Notes: generated by a model from the letters alone, not told the origin. 55,498 nucleotides of DNA from JAKQEM01 sp964391185 (GCA_964391185.1 CAYMIX010000009.1:1-55498); one strand, 5' to 3'; shown: positions 15,956-25,710, counted from the first letter of the stretch. Translations and numbers: made by a program.

Positions 15956-16977
15956 TTAACTCTGAAACACGTAAGCCATCTATCTTACTTCTCTACTGCG
16001 GAGGAACGATTGGTATGCGCCAAGATATGGCGACATCCGCGCTTAAGCCACAGCTTACTGCTGAGGAACTTCTGAGATATGAGAAGCAATTAAATGAAGA
16101 TTACTCCATTGATGTTCAAACGATCACGAATATTGATAGTACGAACATGCAGCCACATCATTGGCAGAAGATGGCGCACACAATCGCAAAAGAATATGGA
16201 AATTACGATGGCTTCGTTGTGACGCATGGAACCGACACGATGGCCTACACGGCTTCGGCGCTTTCATTTGCTCTCCAAAACTTGGGGAAACCAGTCGTGC
16301 TTACAGGCGCACAGGTTCCGCCGGAAATTTTGGGAAGTGACGCCCTGAGTAACCTCGTTCACGCGTGCCAAGTCGCAACAATGGACTTCGCCGAAGTATC
16401 GATCGTTTTCGGAACGAAGATTCTCCGTGGCAATCGTAGTATGAAAGTAAGTGAAAGCGAGCGTAACGCGTTCATCTCTCCGGTGTTCCCAGAACTTGGC
16501 TCCATTCGTTTGCAACCTGAATTGACATTCCCCAATATCCGCCGTCGCCACAGCGGCAATGTACAATTGCAGGATGCATTTGATGGAAACGTTGTCGCCA
16601 TCAAATGTGTGCCCGGCCTCAACCCACAAATTATCGAGACGATTCTTAAAGGAAACATCGATGGTTTGATCCTCGAATCATTCGGGCCTGGAAACCTTCC
16701 AAACGAAGAAAATTCCTTGCTGCCGTGTATCAAGTTGGCGCACAAGAAAGGTATCCCAGTGCTTGTGTCCACACAGTGCATCTACGGAACCACTCGCATG
16801 TACCTGTACGAAGTCGGCCAGCAAGTGATGCAACTGGGCGTTATCCCAACGCGCGATATGACGCCAGAAACTGCATACGTGAAGCTCAAGTGGGCATTGG
16901 CTCAAACAAAGGATATGGAAGAAATCCGTGCAATCTTTGAGCGAGACGTTGCTGGTGAAGTATCGAGCGGATCATAA
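15952..16977 (+). CDS. L-asparaginase (AnsA-like, cytoplasmic type)
   Basis: 341 residues with a GTG start overlapping the Rel stop (GTGA). Catalytic motifs are CGGTIGM (first Thr near residue 17), THGTDTMAYTA (second Thr and Asp) and VLTGAQVP...SDALSNL. There is no signal peptide, as in type I enzymes. It hydrolyses asparagine to aspartate and ammonia. The overlap suggests translational coupling with the ppGpp hydrolase, hence a possible link to amino-acid starvation. Confidence 0.93.
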   Translation: MINSETRKPSILLLYCGGTIGMRQDMATSALKPQLTAEELLRYEKQLNEDYSIDVQTITNIDSTNMQPHHWQKMAHTIAKEYGNYDGFVVTHGTDTMAYTASALSFALQNLGKPVVLTGAQVPPEILGSDALSNLVHACQVATMDFAEVSIVFGTKILRGNRSMKVSESERNAFISPVFPELGSIRLQPELTFPNIRRRHSGNVQLQDAFDGNVVAIKCVPGLNPQIIETILKGNIDGLILESFGPGNLPNEENSLLPCIKLAHKKGIPVLVSTQCIYGTTRMYLYEVGQQVMQLGVIPTRDMTPETAYVKLKWALAQTKDMEEIRAIFERDVAGEVSSGS

Positions 16978-16986
16978 TGTGCCTTT

Positions 16987-17472
16987 ATGAACGAATTTGA
17001 ATCGACCACCGGGCAAGACGAAGCAAATGAGATAATCGATGGGCCGATGACCCCAGACGAACTGCGCTTTCTTCAGGATCGAGGAATGAAGAGGCAGTCC
17101 ATCCAACCAACACTCGATACAAGAAATGCTTTTAAGCTGGCATTTTTCGATAGACCACCTACGTCAGATGGCGATCCAATTGTTGAAAAATTTAATGATG
17201 ATGAGATCCGCATGTTAGGGCCAGTATTAAAAGCAACATCTGAACCAACCTCTGCAATCCTTGATGAGTTACCGTATAAAAAATTTGATCAATCTAGAAT
17301 CCTTCAAACAGTTGCAGAATACTGTCTCTATCGTGGATGGTTATCACTATGTACTGAAGCATCACGCCGTTCTCGCAATACGACTGCGCTTTCTATGTGG
17401 GTTGATTACTTAAAAAGAGAAGGAAAGGTCCTTGAAGCAGAAGAAGTCACTAAGCGCATACAATCAATCTAA
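16987..17472 (+). CDS. Uncharacterised soluble protein
   Basis: 161 residues, starting 9 nt after the asparaginase stop, so probably in the same transcript. Acidic N-terminal 35 residues, then a mixed region, and a helical C-terminal third (EYCLYRGWLSLCTEASRRSR) like a single TPR-type helix pair. No family recognised. Confidence 0.65.
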   Translation: MNEFESTTGQDEANEIIDGPMTPDELRFLQDRGMKRQSIQPTLDTRNAFKLAFFDRPPTSDGDPIVEKFNDDEIRMLGPVLKATSEPTSAILDELPYKKFDQSRILQTVAEYCLYRGWLSLCTEASRRSRNTTALSMWVDYLKREGKVLEAEEVTKRIQSI

Positions 17473-17522
17473 TTGTTTGTTTTATCGTAAGAACTTCAGT
17501 CGAAAGAAGGAGAAAAATCCGC

Positions 17523-17534
17523 TAGAATTCAGCC
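17523..17534 (+). promoter_or_regulatory. -10 box of the leaderless ileS promoter
   Basis: TAGAAT (17523-17528) ends 6 nt before the ATG at 17535. Confidence 0.55.
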
Positions 17535-20500
17535 ATGTTCGATCCCGTCGACCCGCGCCAGTCTTTCCCGGACCTTGAAAAAGGAATTTTGACGTATTGG
17601 AAAGAAGAAGACATGTTCCATCGCAGTGTTGAACTCCGTGAAGGACGCGAGGAATTTAGTTTTTACGATGGACCACCGTTTGCAACAGGACTCCCCCACT
17701 ACGGCCACCTGCTCGCAGGAACCGTCAAAGATGTTATTCCTCGTTACCAGACAATGCGCGGGAAGAAGGTTCAGCGTCGTTTCGGTTGGGATTGTCACGG
17801 TTTGCCCATCGAAAACCTGATCGAGAAGGAGCATGACATTAAGGATAAAAAAGAAATCGAAGCAATGGGCGTGCGCAGGTTCAATGAACTATGTCGCGGT
17901 TCGGTCCAGCGTTATGCCAAAGAATGGCGCGCTTCTGTTGAACGCATGGGCCGTTGGGTGGATATGGATTGGGATTACAAAACGATGGATCCGCAATTCA
18001 TGGAATCTATCTGGTGGGTGTTCAACGAACTCTACGACAAGAAATTGATTTATGAAGGTCACAAGCCAATGCACATCTGTCCGCGCTGTGTCACTCCACT
18101 CAGTAACTTCGAAGTGACGCAGGGATACAAAGATGTCACTGACCAAACGGCAACTGTTATGTTCAACATTAAAGGAATGAAGGGCATCGAGAGTGACACC
18201 TACCTGCTCGCATGGACGACAACGCCGTGGACATTACCTGGAAACCTCTTTGTCGCTGTCGGACCAGACATCGACTATGCGTTCATTGAGTCCGAAAATC
18301 ATCACTACATTGTCGCTCAGAGTAGGGCTGAAACCATATTTAAGAATAAAGAATTTGTTCAAAAGAAAGTCATCAAAGGAAAAGACCTCGAAGGTGTTCA
18401 CTATGAACCACTGTTCCCCTACTTTGTTGACCAGTACAAGGATGCGTTCACGGTAGTAACTGGTGACTTCGTCAGTACAGAAGACGGAACAGGTATGGTG
18501 CACATTGCCCCAGGGTTTGGTGAGGACGACTATCAAGTTGGTAAGAAACAAGGTGTACCACTGTTGCAACACGTTAGTATTGAAGGAAAGTTTATTGCCG
18601 CCGTGAAGGATTTTGCTGATATGGACGTGAAGCCAAAGGACGATCCATCCAAGACAGACCAGAAAATAATCGCCTGGTTAGAAGAACATAAAAAACTATT
18701 CTCCAAAGAAAGTTACCGCCATAGTTATCCACACTGTTGGCGCTGCGATTCACCGCTTTTAAACTATGCAACAAGCTCTTGGTTTGTTCGTGTGGAGCAA
18801 ATCAAGAACGACATGCTTGATGCAAATGCAAAGACTAAGTGGGTTCCAAGCCACATCCGTGATGGCCGTTTTGGAAACTGGCTTGAGAACGCACGCGACT
18901 GGGCAATTTCCCGAAACCGCTATTGGGGAACACCACTTCCAATCTGGCGCTGTCCAGATACCGGTGAGTGCGAAGTTGTGGGAAGTCGTGATGAACTGAT
19001 GGAACGCAGCAAGATGCGTTTTACGAAAGTTACGACCGTACGCCACGGCGAGGCAGAACATAATGTTGGACACTTTTATCAAAGCAGTATTCCGGGTGTC
19101 GATTTAACCGTAAATGGCAAGAAACAGGCAAAAGCTGCGGGTGAATATCTCGCTGGGCAAAAAGTGGATGTCATTTATTGTTCTCCACTGAATCGAACGA
19201 TGCAGACAGCGAAAGTAATTGCAGATGCAACTGGTGCCAAGGTGATCGTCGACGAACGCCTGCGAGAAGTAGATGTGGGCGACTTTGAACGAACATCGTT
19301 TGATTTCAGCGATCTCACGGTCATGAAGCTCAAACGGCAAAAGAAATTGCAGGAAGGAAGCCCCGAAAGCGTGTATCACCTGGAAGGAATGGAAAAATGG
19401 ACGGATATCCAGAAGCGAGTCGCGCATTTCTTGGAAGATATGCTTCCAAAGCATCGCAGTGAACACATCGTCGTCGTCACGCACGCAGACCCCATCATCA
19501 GCATGCGACACTTCTTCACGAAAGAAGATCCATTTAAGCTCAGCCATCAGCCATTCCCTGTGTTCGCAACACCAGAGAGTTATTTCTGGGATCACGATAT
19601 CAACGCGCAGATGGACCTGCACAAAGAGAATGTCGATGAAATCACATGGCCAAGCATGGAAGCCAAGACAACATTAGAATTAACTGTCGTTCGTCATGGT
19701 GAAACAGATTGGAACAAGCAGAAGAAAATCCAAGGAGGAGATGATAATATTCCGTTAAACGAAACGGGCAGAAAACAGGCACAAGAACTCGCGAAAAAAA
19801 TGAAGAAGGAAAAATACGATGTGATCGTCACGTCAGATCTTGAGCGCGCCGTAGAAACTGCCGATATTCTTGCTCGAGAATTTGGCCTTCCTCAAGCAGA
19901 AAAGTGGGAAATCCTGCGTGAACGTGATTTGGGTGAATGGAGCGGAAAGAACCGCGATGAAACGCATGCATCTCTCGGCACGCAGCAGGATGATGTGAAT
20001 GTCTCATTCCACTACGCCACACCGAAAGATGGCGAAAGTTTGTCGCGCTTCCTCCAACGCATTGAAAAAGCCCATGAGGAATTGTTAAAGCATTACAAAG
20101 GAAAGCGCGTGTTGCTTGTTGCGCATCGTGGTGTCATGCAAGCACTCAAAGCTGTTGCTGAAAATTCTACCTTTGATGAAATTGTCACGTGGCAACCAGG
20201 AAACGCAACGACAGTCGAGCTCACACTGCGCCCACTCATGAAGCGCATCCCAGAAGTATTGGACTGCTGGTTTGAAAGCGGCTCGATGCCCTATGCACAG
20301 CAGCATTACCCGTTTGAATACAATAGCGGCAAAAAATCCCCAACCGGATTCCCCGCAGATTTCATCGCAGAAAACTTGGACCAAACACGTGGTTGGTTCT
20401 ACACACTCACCGTTCTCTCTGCAGCACTCTACAAAGAACCTGCATTCTTAAACTGTATCTGCGGAGGAATCGTCCTCGCGGAAGATGGCCGCAAGATGAG

Positions 20501-21836
20501 CAAGCGCCTCAAAAACTATCCTGACCCGAACGAACTGATGGATAAACACGGCTCAGATGCACTGCGCTTCGCGCTGATGTCTTCTCCTGTTGTTCGTGCA
20601 GAAACTCTACGCTTCAGTGAGAAAGGCGTCGCTGAGACCGTACAAAATGTATTGCTGCCACTGTGGAACAGCTACAGCTTCTTCGTTACCTACGCAAACC
20701 TCGCCAATTTTGAACCGGGAAAGCTGATGAAAGCTTCGAACCATCCGCTTGATCGTTGGATCAAAGCTGAAGTACAAGACTTGATAAACCGCATGACAGG
20801 TCAGCTCGATGCCTATGATCTCTCTGCGACATGCGCAGAACTCCACGAAACAATCGATGCACTCACCAACTGGTACATCCGCCTCTCACGCCGCCGCTTT
20901 GCCGGCAAAGGCACAGGTGAAATGCCAGAAGCTGAACCAGAAAACTTTGAGCAAGACCGCATGGATGCGTTGAATACATTGCACGATGTACTCCTGACCC
21001 TCAGCCAGTTGCTCGCTCCGTTCTGTCCATGTATCACTGAAGCGATCTACCTCAACCTCGTTCCTGGCGAGCATACATCGATCCACCTGACAGATTGGCC
21101 AGAGGAAAAGAAGCTGAAAAAAGAAGATCATCGTTTAATCGCGGCCAATCGCCTGCTGCGCCGTATTGTTTCGCTTGGTCTCAAAGTGCGCTCCGATGCA
21201 AAGGTAAAAGTGCGCACGCCACTGTCAAAAGTAACGATCGCCTTCCCGCCGTCACTCTTGAACGGTGAGGAATTCAATGATGAACAGAAGGCACTACTTC
21301 GCCAAGAATTAAATGTGAAGGAAATCGATTTCGCGGAAGATCCAGGCTCTCTTGGAGAGAAGTTCGTCCAAGTAGATGCACGCAAAGTCGGACCACGTCT
21401 TGGTGGACGCGTCCAAGAAATTATCCAGGCAGGTAAGCGTGGAGAATTTGAAGAAACGGATGACGGACGCATTATTATCTTGGATGAAACATTGAGTCCT
21501 GATGAAGCTGCTGTGCTCTACCGAGGCCGCGAAGGAGAGAACATCGCAGCGGAACGCGGCGTTGTCGTCAGCCTCGATATCACCGTCACTGATGAACTCA
21601 AGCTCGAAGGCCAAGCACGCGACTTGATTCGTGCCATTCAGCAGCAGCGTAAAGACCTCGGTTATGCGATGGGTGAGCCAGTCACTCTAAGCATCGAAGG
21701 TGCTGATGACATTCTTACAATGCATCAAAAATTAATCGAAGCCGAAGCAAGCGTGAGCATCGGTCAATCGAAAGGCGCTCCTCATGAGGTTATGATCGAT
21801 GACAAGAAAGTCATCCTTCATTTGGACCCCAAGTAA
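17535..21836 (+). CDS. ileS: Isoleucyl-tRNA synthetase with two inserted histidine-phosphatase domains
   Basis: 1433 residues, about 400 more than usual. Class I motifs: HYGH (55-58) and KMSKR (987-991). The CP1 editing domain shows WTTTPWTLPGN and GTGMVHIAPGFGEDDY. Two complete phosphoglycerate-mutase-type domains are inserted. Domain 1 (about 497-690) has VRHGEAEHN, NRTMQTA, LREVDVGDFE and VTHAD. Domain 2 (about 716-893) has VRHGETDWN, LERAVETA, RERDLGEW and VAHRG. Between them lies the synthetase segment MDLHKENVDEITW, and the synthetase resumes at IPEVLDCWFESGSMPYA (905). Domain 2 replaces the usual CxxCGG knuckle. Both phosphatases keep both histidines, Arg and Glu. Confidence 0.96.
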   Translation: MFDPVDPRQSFPDLEKGILTYWKEEDMFHRSVELREGREEFSFYDGPPFATGLPHYGHLLAGTVKDVIPRYQTMRGKKVQRRFGWDCHGLPIENLIEKEHDIKDKKEIEAMGVRRFNELCRGSVQRYAKEWRASVERMGRWVDMDWDYKTMDPQFMESIWWVFNELYDKKLIYEGHKPMHICPRCVTPLSNFEVTQGYKDVTDQTATVMFNIKGMKGIESDTYLLAWTTTPWTLPGNLFVAVGPDIDYAFIESENHHYIVAQSRAETIFKNKEFVQKKVIKGKDLEGVHYEPLFPYFVDQYKDAFTVVTGDFVSTEDGTGMVHIAPGFGEDDYQVGKKQGVPLLQHVSIEGKFIAAVKDFADMDVKPKDDPSKTDQKIIAWLEEHKKLFSKESYRHSYPHCWRCDSPLLNYATSSWFVRVEQIKNDMLDANAKTKWVPSHIRDGRFGNWLENARDWAISRNRYWGTPLPIWRCPDTGECEVVGSRDELMERSKMRFTKVTTVRHGEAEHNVGHFYQSSIPGVDLTVNGKKQAKAAGEYLAGQKVDVIYCSPLNRTMQTAKVIADATGAKVIVDERLREVDVGDFERTSFDFSDLTVMKLKRQKKLQEGSPESVYHLEGMEKWTDIQKRVAHFLEDMLPKHRSEHIVVVTHADPIISMRHFFTKEDPFKLSHQPFPVFATPESYFWDHDINAQMDLHKENVDEITWPSMEAKTTLELTVVRHGETDWNKQKKIQGGDDNIPLNETGRKQAQELAKKMKKEKYDVIVTSDLERAVETADILAREFGLPQAEKWEILRERDLGEWSGKNRDETHASLGTQQDDVNVSFHYATPKDGESLSRFLQRIEKAHEELLKHYKGKRVLLVAHRGVMQALKAVAENSTFDEIVTWQPGNATTVELTLRPLMKRIPEVLDCWFESGSMPYAQQHYPFEYNSGKKSPTGFPADFIAENLDQTRGWFYTLTVLSAALYKEPAFLNCICGGIVLAEDGRKMSKRLKNYPDPNELMDKHGSDALRFALMSSPVVRAETLRFSEKGVAETVQNVLLPLWNSYSFFVTYANLANFEPGKLMKASNHPLDRWIKAEVQDLINRMTGQLDAYDLSATCAELHETIDALTNWYIRLSRRRFAGKGTGEMPEAEPENFEQDRMDALNTLHDVLLTLSQLLAPFCPCITEAIYLNLVPGEHTSIHLTDWPEEKKLKKEDHRLIAANRLLRRIVSLGLKVRSDAKVKVRTPLSKVTIAFPPSLLNGEEFNDEQKALLRQELNVKEIDFAEDPGSLGEKFVQVDARKVGPRLGGRVQEIIQAGKRGEFEETDDGRIIILDETLSPDEAAVLYRGREGENIAAERGVVVSLDITVTDELKLEGQARDLIRAIQQQRKDLGYAMGEPVTLSIEGADDILTMHQKLIEAEASVSIGQSKGAPHEVMIDDKKVILHLDPK

Positions 21837-21841
21837 TTACT

Positions 21842-22237
21842 ATGGCTGAAAATTCCCGCTTATCGCTACCCGTTCGAGTGCTGATGCTATGGGTTCTGAC
21901 CATACTTTTAGTCTACCTATTGAGTACTTTTTTAGAACGGACTTTCTTTCTATCTGGAGGGCTATACGCGTACATCATCATTGGATCTCTCATCACATTA
22001 ATGAATCTTATTGTCCGACCGGTGCTCGCGATCATCACGTTTCCATTTAAACTCTTCGTCGGCATTATCGCCCTCATTGTTGTAAACGGCGGCATCCTGT
22101 GGCTCACAGAAAAAATTGCTGAGAAGATGGACCCATCACTCCTTACATTGCAGATCGATCAGGGACTCGGCGGATGGCTGCTCGTAGCCTTCATCGTTGG
22201 GTTTGCGAACTGGATTTTTAAGCATATTCTTCGTTAG
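21842..22237 (+). CDS. Phage holin family 4 / YvlD-like membrane protein
   Basis: 131 residues with four hydrophobic helices. The motif NLIVRPVLAIITFPFKLFVGI is typical of the family annotated as phage holin family (DUF360/YvlD), found widely in bacterial chromosomes and not usually lytic. It starts 5 nt after ileS and is probably co-transcribed. Confidence 0.8.
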   Translation: MAENSRLSLPVRVLMLWVLTILLVYLLSTFLERTFFLSGGLYAYIIIGSLITLMNLIVRPVLAIITFPFKLFVGIIALIVVNGGILWLTEKIAEKMDPSLLTLQIDQGLGGWLLVAFIVGFANWIFKHILR

Positions 22238-22239
22238 CC

Positions 22240-22304
22240 TGTGTCATCCTGAGCCCGACGAAGGATAGACACATAGCGTCATGGTTCGTCGAGCTCACCA
22301 TGAC
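22240..22304. repeat. Two adjacent REP-like hairpins
   Basis: Hairpin 1 (22240-22273) has TGTGTC/GACACA then ATCCT/AGGAT around a CCTGAGCCCGACGAAGG core, a style of repeat seen in many bacterial genomes. Hairpin 2 (22278-22304) has GTCATGGT/ACCATGAC. Neither has a T-run. Confidence 0.65.
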
Positions 22305-22306
22305 AA

Positions 22307-22519
22307 TTACAACGACCTATTCACAAAATCCGATAATGCCCACGTCATCCCTTTCACAGCCGCATTGATCGGCATTTCATGGAATGAAGAGACAACACCA
22401 AACTTTTCATCATCTTTCTGCCAGCCAAAGACAATGAAACCTGGGATGCCCAGCTCATGGAGAAATACTTCGCACTTTTTTTGAATTTCATCGTTATCGA
22501 TAGGTTGAGGTGGCGTCAT
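22307..22519 (-). CDS. Small uncharacterised protein
   Basis: 70 residues from the ATG at 22517-22519; a TATCAT box ends 6 nt upstream, supporting a leaderless start. The sequence (MTPPQPIDNDEIQKKCEVFL) has a helix followed by beta strands (GFIVFGW) and no signal peptide. Function unknown. It points away from the MFS gene. Confidence 0.6.
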   Translation of the reverse strand: MTPPQPIDNDEIQKKCEVFLHELGIPGFIVFGWQKDDEKFGVVSSFHEMPINAAVKGMTWALSDFVNRSL

Positions 22520-22643
22520 AGAAATATGATAACTGATGGCACAGTACATGCCACGTAATTTCCTCGAATATTCCAGCCCGTCTTGCTTGCCTTTGCGCTA
22601 CCCGATGAGCAGAATGGCCACTCTCTTTTTCCTGTAACCACTG

Positions 22644-23891
22644 ATGCACGAAACAAAATCCTCTGGCTCTCTTTTGCCACTCCTCTTAACAGTCTTCCTC
22701 GATATTGTCGGTCTGGGTATCGCCATACCAACGCTCTCGATCGTCTTGATTGACCCTGCACAGAGCATCCTCCCAGCTGATATATCTCCCGCGGCCAGGT
22801 CTATCATCTACGGATTCATGATTGCAGCCTACCCAACTGCACAATTCTTCGGTGCCCCCATGCTTGGCGCACTCTCTGACCGATTTGGCCGAAAGAAGCT
22901 GCTGCTCTTGTCATTAGCAGGAACAATGATCGGGTACATACTCTTCGCACTCGGTATTTACATGCACTCCGTTGCCATCCTTTTTATTAGTCGCATCCTC
23001 GATGGCTTTACCGGAGGAAATATTTCCATCGCTCAGTCTGCCATTGCAGATACCAGCACCGCTGCAAACAAAACCAAGAACTTCGGGCTCATGGGCATGA
23101 TGTTTGGGTTGGGCTTTATCCTCGGCCCATTTATAGGAGGCAAACTCTCAGACCCTGAGCTGGTCAGCTGGTTTACACTCGCTACACCGTACTGGTTTGC
23201 AGCACTGCTAACACTAGGGAATATGGTATTGCTCGAGTACTTATTTAAAGAAACACTGCGCACAAGTGTTCATACGCCAATCACATTACTCACAGGACTC
23301 CGCAACTTCTCCAAAGCCTTCAGCATGCCAGGATTGCGAGCAATCTTCGCCATGTCATTCTTATTCTCTGTAGGCTTCACATTCTTCACGCAGTTCTTCA
23401 ACGTATTCTTAATCGAGCGCTATAGCTTCGACCAAGGCGATATCGGTAACGTCTTCGGATTATTTGGTATCTGCATGGCACTCACGCAAGGCTTTATTGT
23501 ACGACCTGTCTCCAAGCGATTTACTCCAGCTCAGGTGCTTCGCTTCTCGCTCCTTGCCCAAGGATTAATCCTGCCAACTATCCTCCTCGCAACCACGCCG
23601 TCGATTCTTTATATGATCATTCCATTTATCTCGATATTCCAGGGCTTAAGCTTCCCAAACCTCACCTCGATAGTTTCTGATCAACTGGGAGCTGAGTCCC
23701 AAGGTGAAGGACTCGGACTTAACCAGTCAGTACATTCGATGGGCCAGAGTTTCCCTCCAATTATTGCTGGATTTATCGCCGCAGTGCACCCCAACCTTCC
23801 GATGATCTTTGGTGGAGCGTGCTTACTCCTCGCTTGGCTGGTCTTCGTCAGTTTTTACAGACCAACGAAGGAAAAATTCCATGAAGTTTAA
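22644..23891 (+). CDS. MFS transporter, TetA-like drug/proton antiporter family
   Basis: 415 residues with 12 predicted membrane helices. DIVGLGIAIPTLSIVL in helix 1, the loop motif GALSDRFGRKKLL between helices 2 and 3, and RILDGFTGGNISIAQSAIAD near helix 4 match the TCR/tetracycline-resistance branch of the DHA1 drug-proton antiporters. The substrate cannot be told from sequence. A bidirectional terminator separates it from the convergent aquaporin gene. Confidence 0.88.
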   Translation: MHETKSSGSLLPLLLTVFLDIVGLGIAIPTLSIVLIDPAQSILPADISPAARSIIYGFMIAAYPTAQFFGAPMLGALSDRFGRKKLLLLSLAGTMIGYILFALGIYMHSVAILFISRILDGFTGGNISIAQSAIADTSTAANKTKNFGLMGMMFGLGFILGPFIGGKLSDPELVSWFTLATPYWFAALLTLGNMVLLEYLFKETLRTSVHTPITLLTGLRNFSKAFSMPGLRAIFAMSFLFSVGFTFFTQFFNVFLIERYSFDQGDIGNVFGLFGICMALTQGFIVRPVSKRFTPAQVLRFSLLAQGLILPTILLATTPSILYMIIPFISIFQGLSFPNLTSIVSDQLGAESQGEGLGLNQSVHSMGQSFPPIIAGFIAAVHPNLPMIFGGACLLLAWLVFVSFYRPTKEKFHEV

Positions 23892-23906
23892 TAAATTATT
23901 ATAATC

Positions 23907-23936
23907 AAAAGAGCCCTATTTTATTTGGGCTCTTTT
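23907..23936. terminator. Bidirectional Rho-independent terminator
   Basis: AAAAGAGCCC/GGGCTCTTTT, a 10-bp stem with a 10-nt loop, between convergent genes and working for both strands. Confidence 0.9.
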
Positions 23937-23955
23937 AGTATCAAAAATGTATTCA

Positions 23956-24636
23956 TTATTTGCGAACCATCCAGCGAGAAAGCTGGGCACCAAGATATGC
24001 TCCGACGAATGGAGTCAATCCATAGATAGCAAGATTCGCAAGAACTGCCGACTGTCGAATTGTGCCATCGACGAGCATTGCCTGCTCTGGTGCAGCTGGG
24101 AAGAATAACTGAAGTCCGAGTGCAACTGCTGGGTTAAGAACACCGTACGAGCCTATCGCTGCAATGGTGATAGCAAGCAGCAAGGAAAAACTGACAGCAA
24201 CGGCTGCATGGAGTTCCTCGAAGCCACGTTGTACAACCGTTGAAACTCCAAAGACGAATACAAACGAACCAACGAGCTCAGCTGCAATACCATACAAAGC
24301 CGGAGTGGCAGCGAGCGGTGCAGCCTTTCCCGCTAGGAAGAAAGTATGAAGCAGTACACAAGCAACAAAGCCTCCAAGAAGTTGTACGAGAATGTAATAC
24401 GTAGCCTCACGTCCTTTTATTTTCCCAATAGAAAAAAGCCCAAGTGTGACAGCCGGGTTAACGTGTGCTCCGGAAACAGAGCCAACAAGAAGAACTAACA
24501 CCATGAGAGTGAGCGCCGCTGTGAGCGGCGTGGCGATGCCAAGTGTACCCTCAATAGAAGATATGACCGCAGCTGTAAGTAAAAAAGTACCAAAAGCTTC
24601 GGCTACTAACCGACGGGGAGATGTTAAAGAAGACAT
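23956..24636 (-). CDS. Aquaporin / MIP-family channel
   Basis: 226 residues, six helices. Both NPA boxes are present (GAHVNPAVTLGLF in the first half, GVLNPAVALGLQLF in the second), along with the conserved AEAFGTFLL start. Members conduct water, glycerol or small solutes. The residue after the second NPA region is Leu where many glyceroporins have Asp, which favours a water-type pore, tentatively. It has a leadered promoter (TATACT about 37 nt upstream). Confidence 0.9.
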   Translation of the reverse strand: MSSLTSPRRLVAEAFGTFLLTAAVISSIEGTLGIATPLTAALTLMVLVLLVGSVSGAHVNPAVTLGLFSIGKIKGREATYYILVQLLGGFVACVLLHTFFLAGKAAPLAATPALYGIAAELVGSFVFVFGVSTVVQRGFEELHAAVAVSFSLLLAITIAAIGSYGVLNPAVALGLQLFFPAAPEQAMLVDGTIRQSAVLANLAIYGLTPFVGAYLGAQLSRWMVRK

Positions 24637-24759
24637 AGAAAAGGGAGGAAGGATTGATTCCTTGGATTATCCAAGTATAAGAGCTCAAAGCAAGCTCTGA
24701 TGTAATCTTTACTTATCACAACACATTGCGTAGGATAGTCTACTTTCCATTCCACTCTT

Positions 24760-25590
24760 ATGCACTCCCGTTTTGCAGCCATCAGTATCGGTTTCGCTCT
24801 TATGCTCAGCGCGCCAACTGCCCTTGCAGCATTTCCGGAAGATTTTACTCAATCATCTTCTTCATCCTCATCGACTCAGGAAATCCCAACATTGACGATT
24901 GATCTTAGGGGCTTGAATACCGTATCTCCTCTTTCAACAATCGAACCAACATCGACGCTCACACGCCGAGAATTTACCGCGTTGATCGTCGAGAAACTCT
25001 ACACACCAGTGCAGATCGAAACATGTTTTTGGGATATTGCATCAAGCCTCCCACCACACTTCACGCTCGTCTTTACCGACGTGCATGTGAATGATGCCTA
25101 TGCGAAGCACATCTGCGTCGCAATGCGCGATGGACTTATCCGTGGCTACGCTGATGGATCTTTCCGCCCAGACCGCCCAATTAACGTTGCAGAAAGCGCT
25201 AAGATTCTTAGCCGTGCGTTTGTTCTCGCTCCCTATGCCGAGCACGATCAGCGCAGCGTTTGGTACCGCGCGCACATCGAGGCGCTCGCAACGCAGAATT
25301 CCATTCCCCTATCGATCAAAAAAATTGATCAAGTTGTAACTGCAGCTGAAGCCAATGATATGATTGCTCGCCTTGCAGAAAACAATCGAGCACTTCCTTC
25401 ACGAACATATAGCGAGCTCCAGCCAAAGCCACGTAAGGCAGTTGCTCCTGTGAAGCCAAAGCCAACTACAGTTGATGCCGGCAAAGGCACACCTGCTAAG
25501 TCTTCTGCCGCAACTTCATCTAAGAGTGCAGCGAAGTCTTCGGTTCCTGCAACAGCAAGTAGCAAGGGTGGAATCTGGAATCCTTTTTAA
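24760..25590 (+). CDS. Secreted SLH-domain protein with Ser/Pro/Ala-rich tail
   Basis: 276 residues with a signal peptide ending TALA (residue 23), a Ser-rich linker, then SLH-type repeats. The clearest is FTDVHVNDAYAKHICVAMRD...GYADGSFRPDRPINVAE. The last 70 residues are low-complexity Lys, Ala, Ser and Pro. Expected to sit in the cell envelope through the SLH module. Confidence 0.75.
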   Translation: MHSRFAAISIGFALMLSAPTALAAFPEDFTQSSSSSSSTQEIPTLTIDLRGLNTVSPLSTIEPTSTLTRREFTALIVEKLYTPVQIETCFWDIASSLPPHFTLVFTDVHVNDAYAKHICVAMRDGLIRGYADGSFRPDRPINVAESAKILSRAFVLAPYAEHDQRSVWYRAHIEALATQNSIPLSIKKIDQVVTAAEANDMIARLAENNRALPSRTYSELQPKPRKAVAPVKPKPTTVDAGKGTPAKSSAATSSKSAAKSSVPATASSKGGIWNPF

Positions 25591-25599
25591 TGAAACTCG

Positions 25600-25696
25600 A
25601 AATCCGAAGCACGAAACTCGAAACAATAATGAATGTTGAATGAAAAAGTTCGATATTCAGATTTATTTCGGATTTCGGATTTCGTGCTTCGGATTT
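25600..25696. repeat. Perfect 17-bp inverted repeat around an AT-rich spacer
   Basis: AAATCCGAAGCACGAAA (25600-25616) is perfectly complementary to 25680-25696, with 63 nt between. Partial copies (ACTCGAAA, TTTCGGATTTCGGAT) lie inside. The element fills the gap between the SLH gene and the next small gene and ends just before that gene's -10. Confidence 0.8.
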
Positions 25697-25710
25697 TCAT
25701 AGAAAAACGC

